The notes under the pieces were generated by a model, which saw only the letters and a program-made list of their open reading frames with translations, did no database searches and had not been told where the DNA came from. Both the position numbers and the translations under genes were made by a program. DNA of 64,000 nt, taken from assembly GCA_000310025.1 (NCBI GenBank), contig FN649752.1, positions 4,160,536 through 4,224,535 of the forward strand, given 5' to 3'. Positions within the stretch are counted from its first letter, which is position 1, and each line of letters starts with the position of its first letter. Origin of the DNA: Ectocarpus siliculosus. Lineage: Eukaryota; Sar; Phaeophyceae; Ectocarpales; Ectocarpaceae. Below, piece after piece: positions 35,804 to 48,949 of the stretch.

Positions 35804-38800
35804 GAGTGGAAGTCGATCGCGGCAGCACGACGGTGCCTTCTCCCTACTGCAACTACCGCATGGCGACGTTCGTCATATTCGACGGCGCCCCCTTCGTCAT
35901 CATCGGTGATCTTCCCACGAACTCGGAGCGAGCTGGTGGGATCTTTGCCCCCGGTGTACCCGTCGGATCTTGCCGAAGCCATCCGAAAAGACGTGGCCGC
36001 TGTTGGCCGAATGCTCGTGGTGCTTGACGACGACCCTACCGGCACGCAAAGTGTCCACAGCGTGCCCGTCCTGGCGGAGTGGTCCGTCGATATTCTCGTC
36101 AAAGAGGTATGCGGTACGAACTAGCGTCGACGGCTGGGCTTAACGGACTGACCAATGAAAAAAGTCAGTCTTTTTATGGTGCATATTCCGTTGTTCGATT
36201 TCTAGAAATGTTTTCCCTTTTTGTGTAGGTGACCGGTGACCACGGACGGCGTCCGCCTCGATTGGACCGGTATCGCATCAGAAAGTACTTCTACTTAGCA
36301 GACCGGAGCCGTTATTATTGTGAGGAGAACAATAACGATTCACGGCGCTGCTATCCGGCTGACCGATGAAACTACGCCAGTGCCAGCGGGCAAAATCGAG
36401 TTCCCTGGAAGGGGGTCAAAGTTTTAAAAATGCGCAACGCTCTGAACTTCGAAGGCCAATATTTATATCTCTCTACAATACTTTCTGAGACACACCCACC
36501 ACATCTCTGCTGATGCTTGTGTGGAAACACGAGTCACCTGCACCTTGAGTGTTTGGACCGGAGGCACTATTTTTTGCGCTCTTACGTAGTTGCGATCTTT
36601 GGAGGCTGGGAGTCGAGCATAGCGTCTACGATTCCACGGTACGGTTGCCACTGTTCATGGTGCTTTGTTGTGTTATGGCCCTTTGCTTACCATGTGCAGC
36701 CATCAACCTTCGTGTTCCACGTCTAATGAAAGTCGCTACGTGGATGCTTGCAAGGAGCCTGCCAAGCTTTCCTTCCTGGCAACTCGGCCTCTAGTCTAAC
36801 ACAGGACACATGCACATACATACGCAATTCCTACCAAGTACCTCACAACCCGGGTGCATGGTGGCGTGCTGTTGCATCTTTCCTTGCAGCTGAGATCTCC
36901 TGGACAATATCGCGTCATGTACCTCAACACGAACGCGAGGGCCTTGCCGCCTACCGAGGCCTCCGAGCTGTTCGAGGAAATCGCAAAAAATCTCCGAGAG
37001 GCATCTCGAATCACGGTAAGTGTCGAATCAGGGTTTTCATACGGTTCATACTTCATTATGGTAATTCATCACGTCGGTAACACGGTAGGCAATCACGGAG
37101 ATTCATCACGGCAAGTCATCACAGTAGATACGTTTGAGTCCACAGCAAAAGAGAGAAACCCTATCCTATCTCGATCTTGTCGAAGACCTTGCAGGCCTCT
37201 CGCCTCCCACTAGATGGCCCAATTGAACAAGAAGGGGCCACGCCGTTCTTAGCATTGTCTTAACTTACTTTGTCGGGCGGCTTAGGTTTGAAGGCATGTC
37301 GCACTGGTCAATGTCGTTGCCGCTTCGCCCTAACATGGGCAACACTGTGCCGACACATGCAGCTCGGCGTCAACGTCGTGCTTTGTCCGTTTCGACTTAG
37401 CCCTGGGCCCTCCCTCCTGTTGGGGTCTGGGTTGAATTTGGTCGTTTCGCTGGCCACGGTCGTGCCGCTGTGGAGAATGAGGATGGTGTCTTCGGAGAGG
37501 TTGGACCAGGACAACTAGGGGAATACGGAACAATCTACCATGCCTCGACTGACGACATATTATCTACCGATGTTTGTTTCACCCGGACTCCCCATACATG
37601 CGCTATCGTTTTTTTTCAGGGTGTCGAGGTGTCGATGGTATCGCGAGGAGACTCTACTTTGAGGGGGCATTTCCCCAGCGATTTGGTCTCGCTCGAAACA
37701 GGAATGAGGGGTGAGTGAGTGGCACCAACACTGGATCGAAATTGTGCAGGAGACGGGGTATGTGAAGGCAGTGATGAGGGTAGGACCATCGCCGCTGGCT
37801 TTCGTATCTCAAAGGCGCAAGAGCGATGAACACCATCATGGCGAGCGCACCAAGACACACGAGTGAAAGTGTGAGTTTGTGCTGTGTCTGTCGGGGTTGA
37901 GAGCACGTTTTGTTCCGATGTCATTTGGGTTTTGGAATTTCTAATTTTGACTTGGTCCTGTGATTGTACACGATCGCCCACGACGTCAAACAATAGTGTC
38001 TCGCGGAGGGGGCTACGCCCGTGAACCTGTACCCAGCACATTGAGGGAACCACCATGGGAATGAAAACTTGGTGGTGTCAAGCAAACGGCATTGCGGTAC
38101 CGCCGAAGGAGACATGCAACCTCGTACGTACGACATTGGCTTTTCGCGACCAATAAATAGCCTTTTTTTACTTGACATCCGAGTCTAGACTTCGCGTGCT
38201 TCCGATGCTAACAAGTGTTTGGGTGTTCGTTGATGGGTGTTTGTTCACACATTTGATGAGGATAGCCCACACCAATACCATCCTTCCTCTGAGCCTGCTA
38301 TCTAACCGCGTGAAACCTCTCATTTGACGGCAACCTGGTCGTGCGACACGCCACTGTCACCATGCAAGAACAGTCCAGCACGACGCTTGGATAGTGGTCC
38401 CCTTCTTCAAGGCCGGTGGTAGGATCACAGCTGGAGACGTGCACTTCGTCGAGCAGCAAGGAACAACGGCAGCAACACCGCCAGGATTGGGCACCGACAG
38501 CACCGACGACGCCGTCGCCCTAGTCCCCGCGGGCGAAACGGAGTTCGCCCGTGATAAGGCGTTCGGGTATCGCTCGTCGAACCTCATCGACTGGATCCGC
38601 GAGAAGGCTTCGGTGGCGGAAGCAGATGAGGGGCGATGGCGGCAGCCCCCCGCCGCGACCGAGCGTGTGGTGTCGGTGTCGCTGCGGGATCTGAGGGAAG
38701 GGGGCCCGGAGGTGGTGAGGGAGCGGCTGGGGGAAGCGAAGGGAGGCTGCGTGGTCGTGAATGCCGTCGAGAAACGAGACTTGCAGGTGAGCTGAGGTAC

Positions 38801-41800
38801 CGCCTCGTGGCTCCTCGTCTTTGGTTTGCTCGTTTCACCATTGATTTCGTGTCTTGTCCAATGCGTCCAGTGTCTGGACTTCTCTCTCTTTCTTTCTCTC
38901 TCAATATTCAGTCTGTCTGTCTGTCTTCTCTGTCTGTTTGTCTGTCTCTCCGGTTTCCTGGCACGTTCGAGGAGATATCGTGTAGGCACCGTGGTATTGT
39001 AATTTTCCGACTTTTTTTGTCTTGGTGTGTTGCGTTGGGTGCTTTGCGCGAGTATTCAGCGGTACTCTCCGTACTACCAGAAATATTGCTGTGGTTTTGG
39101 TCAGGATCACAAGGATCAGTATCGTGATATATTCAGTATCGTGCAGGTCCAGAGTTGTCGCACCTGGTGTGTGTTCAAATACCAGAACTATTTGCTCAAT
39201 TCTCGAAATCCCCCGCCGGGGTACATTAGGATTTTTCGCACAGTCCGAGGTATTACCGCACAGGTGGTGCGTAAAACACGTTTGAACGCACGGTCTTCAA
39301 GACGATCGCAACCCTGTGCCATAGCTCGCGACCTGCAGCAGTCTGTCCCGATAGAACCTCGGTCATACCTTGTCCAAGGCAGGTTTTCGTGAAGGGGATG
39401 CTGGAAGAAGAGCTGGAAGGGAAAAGGTTTCTGTTTCGGAGCGCCGCGGACCTGGTTGCCGTGAGAGGTGCGGTCGACCGGCGGCCTCTTCTCGCTGCGG
39501 ATGACTTCGACGCCTTAAGGGTTAAGGCAGGGGAGGCCGGGAGCGAAGGCGGTCTGACGGTTGTCGGGTGAGAAAAAAAGTCGAGATCCTCCATGTACTT
39601 TTTGTCCAAGTCTTACCCGCGCCACAAACCGGTATGCAGCAAATCATCATCTCTCGTGTGGTGGTCGCGGTGTGGGCGAGTGACGGCCGATGGGACCGAA
39701 GCACCACTCGTGGGGGGGTTTTGTCTTCGATTTTCGCTGCCGGTGAGGAAAGGTATGGGGTGGGTTACATCCGGTCAAGGGCTAGAATTCGGGCTGGAAT
39801 GGGCTTGGGCTCGACCGTCGTCCTAGGTTGACCCGAAACCGCAGGGAAGGGATCTGGGTGGTACTCACTGGCTGTCTGTTTCGATTCTTCGATTTGCGGA
39901 GAGCGCTCAAACCGACCTGAATTCCAACGCTTTCCCCATGTTAATACCATGACGGCAGTTGCGGGTCCAGAAAGCCGCGGTTACCGTAAACCTATGCCTG
40001 TTTTTCGACCCATAGCTATTTCTCCAAAACGATTTGTCGCTTGGGTTTGGCCGACAAAAGTACTACCGTGCCGTTGCACTTTCGATGTAATTGCGCTTTT
40101 TTTTCTGTTGCAACGACCCTTCTTCCCCTCTCTATTGGGGCTTAGCGGCTTGGCCTCCCCCCTCATACCCTGGGGAGGCCGCCTGGTGGACTTCTAACTT
40201 TTATTCCGTTTCCCGGTTCGAATGTGCAACCTGTTTTCGTCTTTGATGAATTTCGCCCCAGCAAGCTGGGTCTTGATATTCTTCGCCTGGCTAGACCGCC
40301 ACAGGAAAGGACTCCGCTGATTTCCACAAGCCAGGGCGGTTTGTCATCTCCGGCACACTTAACTATTTGCAACAAAACCAGCGACGAAAACAAGACGAAA
40401 GAAGCACCCAGAAGAACAAGAACAACATGAAGATACGGCCACCTACAGAACCAACGTGAACAACCGCACAAGTGGTCCGACCGAAAGCTAGCACCCGATT
40501 CTCGCCTCACCAAGCACAGGTCTTACGTCGCCAAGACAACGGAGCAGCTGCAACACTCCTTGGAGGCCATGGATGCCGAGGGGGTGGAGCTCCGCGCAGC
40601 GGAGGTCGTCGGGGGGGGTCAAGAGGGGATAGCGGCGTCTCGGCAGGAAGTGGAGAGAGTGCGCGCGGAGGTGATACGATAATCTGATATATCCGACTGG
40701 TTCCTGGAGAGCCCTTGCCCTGTCGCCGCGGCACCCGTCGGTTGGGCGGAGGGCCCCGTAATTTCCCCGCGAATTTGAAGTGACGTGTTGTCTGGGCCTG
40801 AACTTGTGTGTGCCGTCGGGGGGGGGAGGGCAGGGATCGTTCTGGACTCTGCGAGCGTGCCTGTTGCGGGGAATGGGCACAGAAACCCCCCTAATTTCAA
40901 CGGTAAAAAGGTGTTGGTCGACTGCGTGGCCCTTTGTTGTTTGGAAGCTGTCGGCTTACATGGCGGCGGTGTGAGTTAGTATTCTGTGAACGAGACGACA
41001 TTCTTGGTAGGTAAATATAACCTGGCGCTGCAAACTGAACGATACTCCGGTACGGCGGTGTGGCGAGAAACTCGTTCGTGGTACAACAGTCAGGGTTTGC
41101 CTTTCTATTTTTTCGGCGCCAGCGCGGTGCGGGAACTACTTGCTTGTTTTCTAGAGTGGCGGAAGAACACGAGGTTTTGCGTCTGAGAGCGAGAAATCGT
41201 CGAGTGCTTGCATGCGTTATGCTCTGCGCTAATGATCCGTGAGTTTGTGGCAGTCGCGACTGGGGTATCCTGTAAATGACCGACGTTGCTAGCAAAAAAC
41301 ACAACCGGTTGTTTCCTAACCGGTGTCGTCCATGATTCGTTCTCTTTCGTTCGAAAGGTGAGCCTCCTACTCTCCCGAGGCACCAACGTGATCCTGTACA
41401 CCAGCCGGGGCGTGCCCCTTCAGGGAGACGGGGCTGGAGGGCTTGTCTTCGGCGAACGTGTCGGGGCCGCTTTGGTGGCGTGCGTGTCGGGACTAACGGA
41501 AAGGCCAAGGTTCCTTTTGTCCAAGGGAGGCATCACGTCAAGCGATGTGGCCACGCAAGCACTTGCGATGAAGAGGGCGGAGGTAAGGGTTGTGCTTGTT
41601 TTTTTTGTGCTGTGCCCGGGAGACGTGAGGAAGGGCATTGTCGGCAGATCAATCGCGTGGCTTTGAACCTGTGGTGTCGCCGGGACTTGACCAAAACAAA
41701 ACACGGTTGCTTTCGTGATAGTGACGTGGGCTATCAAGACGTCTCAGACAAGAAGCGCCGTTTTCTGTTTCTGTCGGTCCCACGACTTGTCTCGTCAATT

Positions 41801-44800
41801 TTTCTTTGCCTGACCAAAACCCTTCGTCCTTGTTTTCAACGCCCACCACAACCGGAACTGTATTCTTTGTTGCTCAACAGGTTATGGGGCAAATTCTACC
41901 GGGCGTACCCGTGTGGTCCATGGCCGACGACAGCAGATGGCCTGGTTTGCCGTTGGTGGTGTTCCCAGGCAATGTCGGAGGAAGGGAGGCGTTAGCCGAG
42001 GCGATGATTAAGGTGTGCGGAACTCGACCGGCCCTGAACGTCGTGTATTTTGAAGCGACAGCAGAGGAGCACCTTGGGCTCCCACCCGAGCTTGGGGTTT
42101 CCTTTCTGCCAAGAGCAGTCAAGTGACCCACTAGCCACTACTGCTCCAGCTTGGTGCAGCTCCGGGGTCCGGAAGATGTTAGTGTCGTGTGGCAGAATGC
42201 TCGACGGTCTGAACGAGTTGACAGCGACGTCGTTAACTTGTTGCCGGTGATTTCATGCACAATGGACGGGGTGCAGGCCAAGAGGGAGGTAAAAAAGTGT
42301 CGTTGACCTCCCGGTCATTGCTTGTATCACCGACAAGAGGGCACCCCACCATCGCTCGAAGGTATGGTAGTGCATCCCCCATCACTACGACTATGTCGTG
42401 TACCCTACGTTTTGATCGTTTTGGGTTGTGGATGACTGGGCGCAGTCACTAGTCGTCAGAGCCCCTACCACCAACAAAGCGCTTACAGATCTCGCCGACG
42501 TGTCCGCGTCTGCCAGCTCGGAGCGCGGCCTAAGTCCGATCGGTCTGCGGGCGGACACCATACCACAGCCCCAGTCCAACACAAACAAGAGGTGTTGTAC
42601 CCCTACGCGGGAGGATCAGGTCAATGCAACCGCACGCTGGATGTCTTAGCAGAGGCAAGGGGTCGGGGCGCGGCGGTAGGAGCGTTCACCGTGTACAACT
42701 TGGAAGGAATTCATGCTGTGATACGGGCAGCGGAGGCTACCGGGCGTTCCGCAATCCTTCAGGTACCAACGCTGGTTGATGTTGGCAATCGGGTACTAAT
42801 GATAGGGTGTCTGCGACCATACGCCTTTTTCGTGCGTCTTAGAATAGCGTTTTGTCCCCGTGCTATCTATGCAAGCTCTCTTGGAGCTTCTCCCGTTTTT
42901 GTCTAGGCGCTTACTGCTGCCTTTTCCTCGCTCGGAACATATCCGTTGCCACCAAGTGTGAATATTGCAACCGTACACTTCGCCGCTCGGCGTAATCCTG
43001 ATGCTCCGGGAACGGGGGGGCTTTGGAACATCGCTCCGTGCATGATCTTTCCCACGGGGAAGTGCCTACAATGGATGGGGTTCTGTGGAGGCAACGGCAA
43101 CCACCCCCAGCGCATTTCATTTCGATGAAGACACCACCACGGAGACATGACCACCCGAGTCGTCCTTCGCGCCATATCAACACCCGCCCACCTGTGTCCC
43201 GGCTCATTGATCAGCCCCTTGCTGCCTCCTCGGTGCATCATTCTATCCCTCAACCCTCTCGTATTGAACAGGCGCACCCGGCCGCCTTGGGGTTCCAGAG
43301 AGGGGTTCCTCTGCTCTCAGCTGCAGTACTGGCGGCCCGTATTTGCTGCAAGAATGGTGGCCCGTTGTTGGCCGTGCAGTTGGACCATGGCACAGATGAG
43401 GATCACGTTGCGGCTGCTCTCGAAGCGGGCGTCGACAGCGTCATGTGGGTCTCTTGGCGAAGTTCTGCGGCACGTGTTGGTGGCATGGAATTCGAATTTT
43501 CGAAGCCTTGCTGGGGTTGGCGTCGGAGCTTCGTAGTAGTGGACTACATAGCTGTGACATTGTTTGTTTTTCGAGACCGTACCTGGCAATTCGCGAAAGA
43601 GTGGAGATTTCCCTTGAGTGCGTCTCCACGTCACCCGATTTCCAGCTTGTAGAAGAATGAGGTGCCCGGACAAACAGTGCTTTGACTTGTCAATGTTCGA
43701 TGTTGGCACGTCAGCAACTTGGACTGCCACGACCCTCGTCGGGCGACGTGTCGAGAGTTCACCATGACGGATGAACATTGCTGGTAGTAGCGATACAATC
43801 GCACGGGCGTGAGTGCAGTTTTGTATGTTTCTTGTGTACCATGGGGAAAGTAGCGTTTCCTCGCAGAACTTATATCATCATGGCACGATGGTTGCAGTCC
43901 GCATTAGTGTGCCTCGTCTTGCCTTGGACGTCGTGCGATCGCATCCCTGAACCGTACCCCTGAACCGTACCCCCTCTCCCGTCACTTTGGTCAAATCTAT
44001 GTCAACCCCAGCATCCTTTCCGCCGTTCCCTCCCTTTCCTTTCCACCAGGATCGACGGCAGCGCCATGGAGTACGAAGATAACGTAGAATGGACGGCACG
44101 CATGGCTGAATTGGCACACGGTGCTGGGGCGGCAGTAGAAGCTGAGCTGGGTAAGCTGGCCGGAGAAGAAGACGGACTGAGTGTGCCTGAGGTCGAGGCC
44201 AAGATGACCGATCCGAAGCAGGTGAGGTGGGACGGGGCCCCGCTCCCCCCGCACGTATTCGAAGGGACACGGTGTGCTGCTATTTGCGTTTTTTCGGTGG
44301 GATAGGTCAATGTAGGTGCTGGCTTTTCCTCCTGCCGGGTACATCAGAGTTGAGACACGCCACAATGGTGTAAACAGGTCGCGGCCGCGGTGCTCCGCTG
44401 CCAAGGGGACTTAGAGTTGTTTGTTAGACGGAAGTGAATGGTTGGATGACGCACGGATGTATGGTGCTCACTACAAATATGTTGGCTGGGACGGGGTCCG
44501 GTGAGTGTTGTCCTTTATTCTCTCTTCGTTCACAGCAGTACTTGAGACCGCAACGTCGCGGGGCCGTTTTTCTCCCGCCGCGGTACAGGGCGACAGTTGT
44601 CCCTAAATAGTAATATCATTGTTGAGTTTTATTGAAGTGCGGGACACAGGATTACCCTTTCTTACCTCCCTCTGTAGATCCACACGCAGATTCCTTTCGC
44701 GGAAGAACGTCACTCTGCCTTTCGGCAGGGATTTTGCGATTTTTCTCTAAAGTAGAACGGGTTCGTATGCAACGTGCACCATTGCTCTGGTCACGCGCTC

Positions 44801-45553
44801 ATGCCAAGGCCCAGAGCGCGGGCAGAGATGTAGGGATGGCTGGACTCTTGAAATTGTTTTCCCGCAGATTTCATCGGAAATCCTTCTCAAGTGACCAGCG
44901 AAACATTTAGTTCGGTGTTCGAGGCCCTCGTGAATTCCCTCCGCGCTTCACGGAACGTGCATATTCCCTCTCTCGATGCACGCGGCCTCCCCGACCGCTC
45001 TAGGACGTATGCATCTCAACGGAGCGCTTGCTCTCCCGCCCCTATCATGCCCCCCGCTGTCCCTACCCGTGCCGAACAAACACCCCCACTTGGGGCAAAG
45101 GTGCCAGACTTTCTTGCGAGAACGAGAGCTGATATCCTCGCTGTTACGGTGGGAAACGTTCACGGCCGCTACGCCAGCCCCAACCCACGCCTGGATCTCG
45201 CACGACTCGGTCTCGTCAAGGCCGCCGCCATGGGAGCCTCGCCTTCGATGTTGTTGAGCTCTGTCCAGTCTGCCCCGCAAGCTGCAGGCAGATCTTCGAG
45301 CGCCGCGACTTTTCTTGCCATTCACGGCGCGTCCGGCTTGCCAGGCTCGCAAGTGAAGGTCTCGACTTCCTTAGGGGTGTGCAAATACAACGTCAATACC
45401 GAGGTCAGGACGGCCGCCATCGAGGGCTTGCGGGCGGTGGCAGGAGAGGCTAGTGGCGCCAAGGCAGACTATTTGGCGGTGTTGGACGCAAGCGTGGGGA
45501 ACATGACGGCTGTGATCGCACAAAAAATGCTCGGCTTTGATGATCCCCAGTAA
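35804..45553 (+). CDS. Four-carbon acid sugar kinase (DUF1537/OtnK) spliced to class II aldolase; 5' end unresolved
   Basis: Twelve phase-consistent exons: 35804-36106, 36890-37015, 37620-37710, 38374-38786, 39383-39567, 40520-40670, 41358-41582, 41881-42012, 42592-42762, 43272-43444, 44050-44221 and 45101-45553 (TAA), about 864 residues. Exons 1-8 form a complete DUF1537 kinase: VVLDDDPTGTQSVH, SRGDSTLRGHFP, VPAGETEFARDKAFGYRSSN, SYVAKTT, and KGGITSSDVAT then GQILPGVPVW and FPGNVG. Exons 9-12 form a class II aldolase with metal-site histidines in LDHGTD, NVHGRY and HGASGLP, and VEAELGKLAGEEDGLS. The kinase should phosphorylate an acid sugar and the aldolase cleave the phosphorylated product. 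Plants carry this fusion behind two dehydrogenase domains. Here exon 1 lacks an ATG and follows TAG at an AG acceptor, so upstream exon(s) remain unseen. The exon 8 to 9 junction fits phase, but exon 8 can also read on to a stop at 42126, so two separate genes cannot be excluded. Confidence 0.85.
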
Positions 45554-47930
45554 GTGTATTTTGGAGGGCTTGCGATAGGGTGCCGAACTTTCGGACTCGA
45601 GGGGTCCTTATGTGCAGGGTTCGCTGCCATTGCACTGGGCGTGGACCAGCCTGTCAACCGCAGGTCGGGTCACATTCTTGATCGTGTCGGTTTTGTACAT
45701 CAATGGAATCCGGTCTGCACAAACGACCCGTGCTTGCCCTTGTTCTCCCGCTTCGTGTCTCTACACGTACTTTCGACGCAACGGTATCGAGCAATACGGT
45801 TTGCACGCGCGGTTCTTTGAAATGCGTGAGAGGCTGTAGGGCAAAAGGATAAAAACCCAAAGGATATCTGAGAGATCTAGGTGAACTACACCGCCTTCAC
45901 CGCAAAGCCGTTTTGTCGCTTCCTCTCTTTTCGAAGACACGGGTAGCAGCAACGGAAACACCGGCGTTGGCACCATACTCACGGTTTTTATCGGGGTGGT
46001 ATCGATGGTGGCGAGCGAAACCATTTTGGGAGCCAGCCGCCAATATTGTTTCTTTTGAGAAAACGTTCGGCAGATGCCGCTTGAAAACCCGAATGATTTC
46101 GAATAGGTGGTTAGGAGGTCTCGTAGATGTTGCTCTTGAGCGGAAAAGGGTACAGCTCATGGAGGTGCACGCGCGCATGGGGCTGCGTGCAAGACGCAGA
46201 AGCGGGTGAAGGGAGTCGGTTTCGGTTGTCACATTTGCGGTGGCTTGCTGTTTGCTTGCTGTGTATGGGTCATTTCCGCGTTGAGGTTTGTTTTTCGATG
46301 TTTTGCTGATACACAAGAACATTTGTTCGCGAGTTTTATTGCGTGCTCGTTTCTTCTGTTCCTTCGTTGATAGTAGTGCTTCGTCGATAGGGTTGGCGTT
46401 AGAGCCTCTTTCGGGGGCAAGGTGTCCGGCTTCACCAAGAAACATGCGGGAGTATAAAAGCTGCGCCGTCTTCTAACGCGTGCAGTGCAGTGTCACAGCA
46501 GTGTTTTCGTTCATCCAGAGGTTATCGTTATTTATAAATGTTGTAGGACCAGGGACCCATGCAGACGATGCATCGTGTGTTTCGTTCTGCATGAGTCTGG
46601 CCTGCTTTGCTTGTACATGTCGTGTGGTTGCCGAAGTTTCGGAGAGCTGCATCTTACCCTGCGGGCTTGTGCTATCACCGGTCGGGTCGGCAAGATGCTC
46701 CGAAATATTGAGTTTTTGAGCCCTCGTCGTCCGCGGACAGCTATGCATTCCTTATTCAGTCTTTCTTTTCCCTTTTCGTCTTCATTTCCTCGCCTGCTGT
46801 AGCTTGTAGAGGCGAGCGGAGGGTTCCAGGCCATCTGTTGTTGACTTCTTTTGACTAGGAGACCTTTCGGGTCCAATTTGTTGGGTTAGTTAGCATGCGA
46901 CCACGCGAACCGACCGCGTCAAGTGCTAGACTAGTACGGACAGAATAAGGTACTGGGCTTGGAACGCTTGTTATTGTGAAGACAACAGAGAGCACCAGCA
47001 GTCATTTTAATTCAAAGCGATCGGTCTTTCCCCGCTTGCGCACGGCTCTCGCGCTCATATTCTCTGAACGTTCTAGGTACAGCCTCCTGGTCTGTGAGCT
47101 ACAATACAAGACGAACCATACACACAGCTCGTGCGGGGTACCTTTGTCACCGCTGTTGTTGCTTCATTCAGTGGGCGGGGAGGGATGATCGGTAAACGTA
47201 GCCTGAACGGGAAGAAAAAAGCAAATCTTGAACACTATGTATGCCTGTTCTCGCACGTCGACAATCGCCACCTCAGTCTCCACGCCTCCTATCTCCCCTT
47301 GATGTCTATCAGCCGTCACACAAGACGGAACATACACACGGCTCGTGCGGGAACTAAATAGCTTTACAACTGATGCTGAGAACTAACCGAACACGCCAAA
47401 CAAATCGGTTATGAGGTTTGCAGTAGTTATGAATGGTTAGGAGTACCATCTCTTGGAGAAGAGATTGCCCTCCTTTACAATTTCCTGCATGTAGTGATAA
47501 CCACACGGATGGCCTGCTCTTTTTCGGGTTTGGTACTTGTTGGTTGCGAAGGTTCTCTCGGTCCTGCCAGCCAGACACATACGTTATTGTTGCTGTTGCT
47601 GTTGCTGTTGCTGTTGTTGTTGTTGTTGTCTTCACATTGATACCGTTCCGTTCTCTCTGCCCAGTACAAGTCTAGGTCATTCCGCTCGTCTCTACACGCT
47701 AAGGGGGGTAACCCTAGACTGGAAAAGAAATAATATGAAAAAGAAACACGAACAGAAAAAGAAAGAAAGCCATGGTCGGAAAAAAACGCAAAGTTGCACG
47801 ATTGTTTGTAGTGTAGGCGGCAGGGTTGCCGCAAGTTGGGACAGTAGTGCATCCAAGGTGCGAAAGCTAGAGATAAAACTCGCTTACTACGCCAGGATTT
47901 GACCCCCTGACCCAGGCCACTATTTGCCAG
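45554..47930. other. Intergenic stretch with no recognisable gene
   Basis: About 2.4 kb after the aldolase stop. The largest frames (183 codons minus at 45897-46445, 105 codons plus at 46485-46802) show no motif and overlap others. A GTT/GCT microsatellite sits at 47586-47629. Two similar segments (ACACACAGCTCGTGCGGG near 47121 and ACACACGGCTCGTGCGGG near 47334) form a weak direct repeat. Confidence 0.5.
47586..47629. repeat. TTG/CTG microsatellite
   Basis: Interrupted TTGCTG units followed by pure TTG units; intergenic. Confidence 0.85.
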
Positions 47931-48160
47931 TAGTGTTAGATATCGAAGCGCTGCGCGCTTCGATACGATATAAGCGTTCGATACGATAAATATCGCTTGA
48001 AGCGAGCCCGGCGAAGGCGCTCGAAGCTCGCTGTGCGAGCCACCTAGGCCCCCCCCGGCTGGCGAGGGGGCCCCGCTGGAGGCGCCGCCGGAGGCCCGAA
48101 AATTGGGGCGTTTTCGCTTCATTTCCCATCAATAATGACGTAAATTGGGCCACTACTCTA
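47930..48160. repeat. Hairpin-rich segment, candidate end of the hAT element
   Basis: CAGTAGTGTTAGATATCG is followed by the near-perfect palindrome TATCGAAGCGC-TGC-GCGCTTCGATA (about 47941-47965), several degenerate TATCG/CGAAGCG copies and GC-rich inverted segments. hAT ends commonly start CAG-TG and carry such subterminal repeats, and the hAT stop codon lies about 500 bases to the right. The matching far end was not found and may lie in the gap at 57088, so this is a candidate only. Confidence 0.4.
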
Positions 48161-48643
48161 GGCCACCGTTGACCCATCTTTTCTTTTGAAAATAGTGAAA
48201 GCAGAGTTTTTGGTTGAAGCAGAATGCTGCATCTAGAGAAATGCAAATGTTGGTTTTCTTGGAGCGTTTCATTGCCAACCTGTGCCCCGAAAAACAACTA
48301 CTCTGTACCTGGCGGTACGTGGCTTCCGAGCTGCTGCCAACTAAACACTAAAAACGAAAACCTACGACCAGCTGCGGTTCTACGAGCAGCTCTAGTCTAC
48401 TGCACGGCACACGGCCGACGGCAAACTTCCCACAGAACCACACTATAGCAACTGGTCAAAGGACCCTGAATCCTCTTCTACCCGACGGAGAGCCTGCTGC
48501 GAAATCCCGCTGGACCACGTTAACCCGCGAACCGTTCAGGAAAACAAGCGCATCGACCGTGTCATCCCCAAGGCGGTTGCGTTTTTTCGTGACGATGTTG
48601 CCGGCCATGGAGAAGACGCGTTCAGACGCCGCCGATGACGGAA

Positions 48644-48648
48644 GAATC
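48644..48648. repeat. Target-site duplication, left copy (GAATC)
   Basis: GAATC directly precedes the TG of the left LTR and is repeated directly after the CA of the right LTR at 54713-54717. Removing the element and one copy rejoins the hAT reading frame. Confidence 0.9.
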
Positions 48649-48912
48649 TGTTGAAATACAGCGCATCACTGCTGTAGGATGTGTGTAGTAGAATAGATGC
48701 AGCTGTATGATTGCTGTATGCAATGATACGTACATGCGGTGTGATATGTGACGTTTGGTAAAACGTAACATGTATGACGAGTTCTAGCGAGGAACTCACG
48801 AATGAATTGATGGTTGAGCAGAGGATTGTAATTGTAGCGAGATCACGAGGTGTTGCAAGCCCCACCGGGTTCACTCCCCAACTATCCCTCACCATCTCAC
48901 CTCTGCAACTGA
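48649..48912 (+). repeat. Left LTR, truncated at its 3' end
   Basis: It matches 54299-54562 with two substitutions, then diverges directly into gag-coding sequence. The terminal 150 bases of the LTR, as seen in the right copy, are absent. Without them and the primer-binding site the element cannot prime normal reverse transcription. Confidence 0.9.
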
Positions 48913-48949
48913 AGCTCTACAGCAGCTGCGTTCAGCGGAGTCAGCATCT

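Noticed and set aside
45897-46445. 182-codon minus-strand frame after the aldolase
   Set aside because: No recognised motif, biased composition, and it competes with plus-strand frames of similar quality.
48536-48895. 119-codon minus-strand frame over the LTR (also at 54288-54545)
   Set aside because: It is duplicated because it is LTR sequence. The hAT coding frame over 48456-48648 is a different frame with clear motifs.
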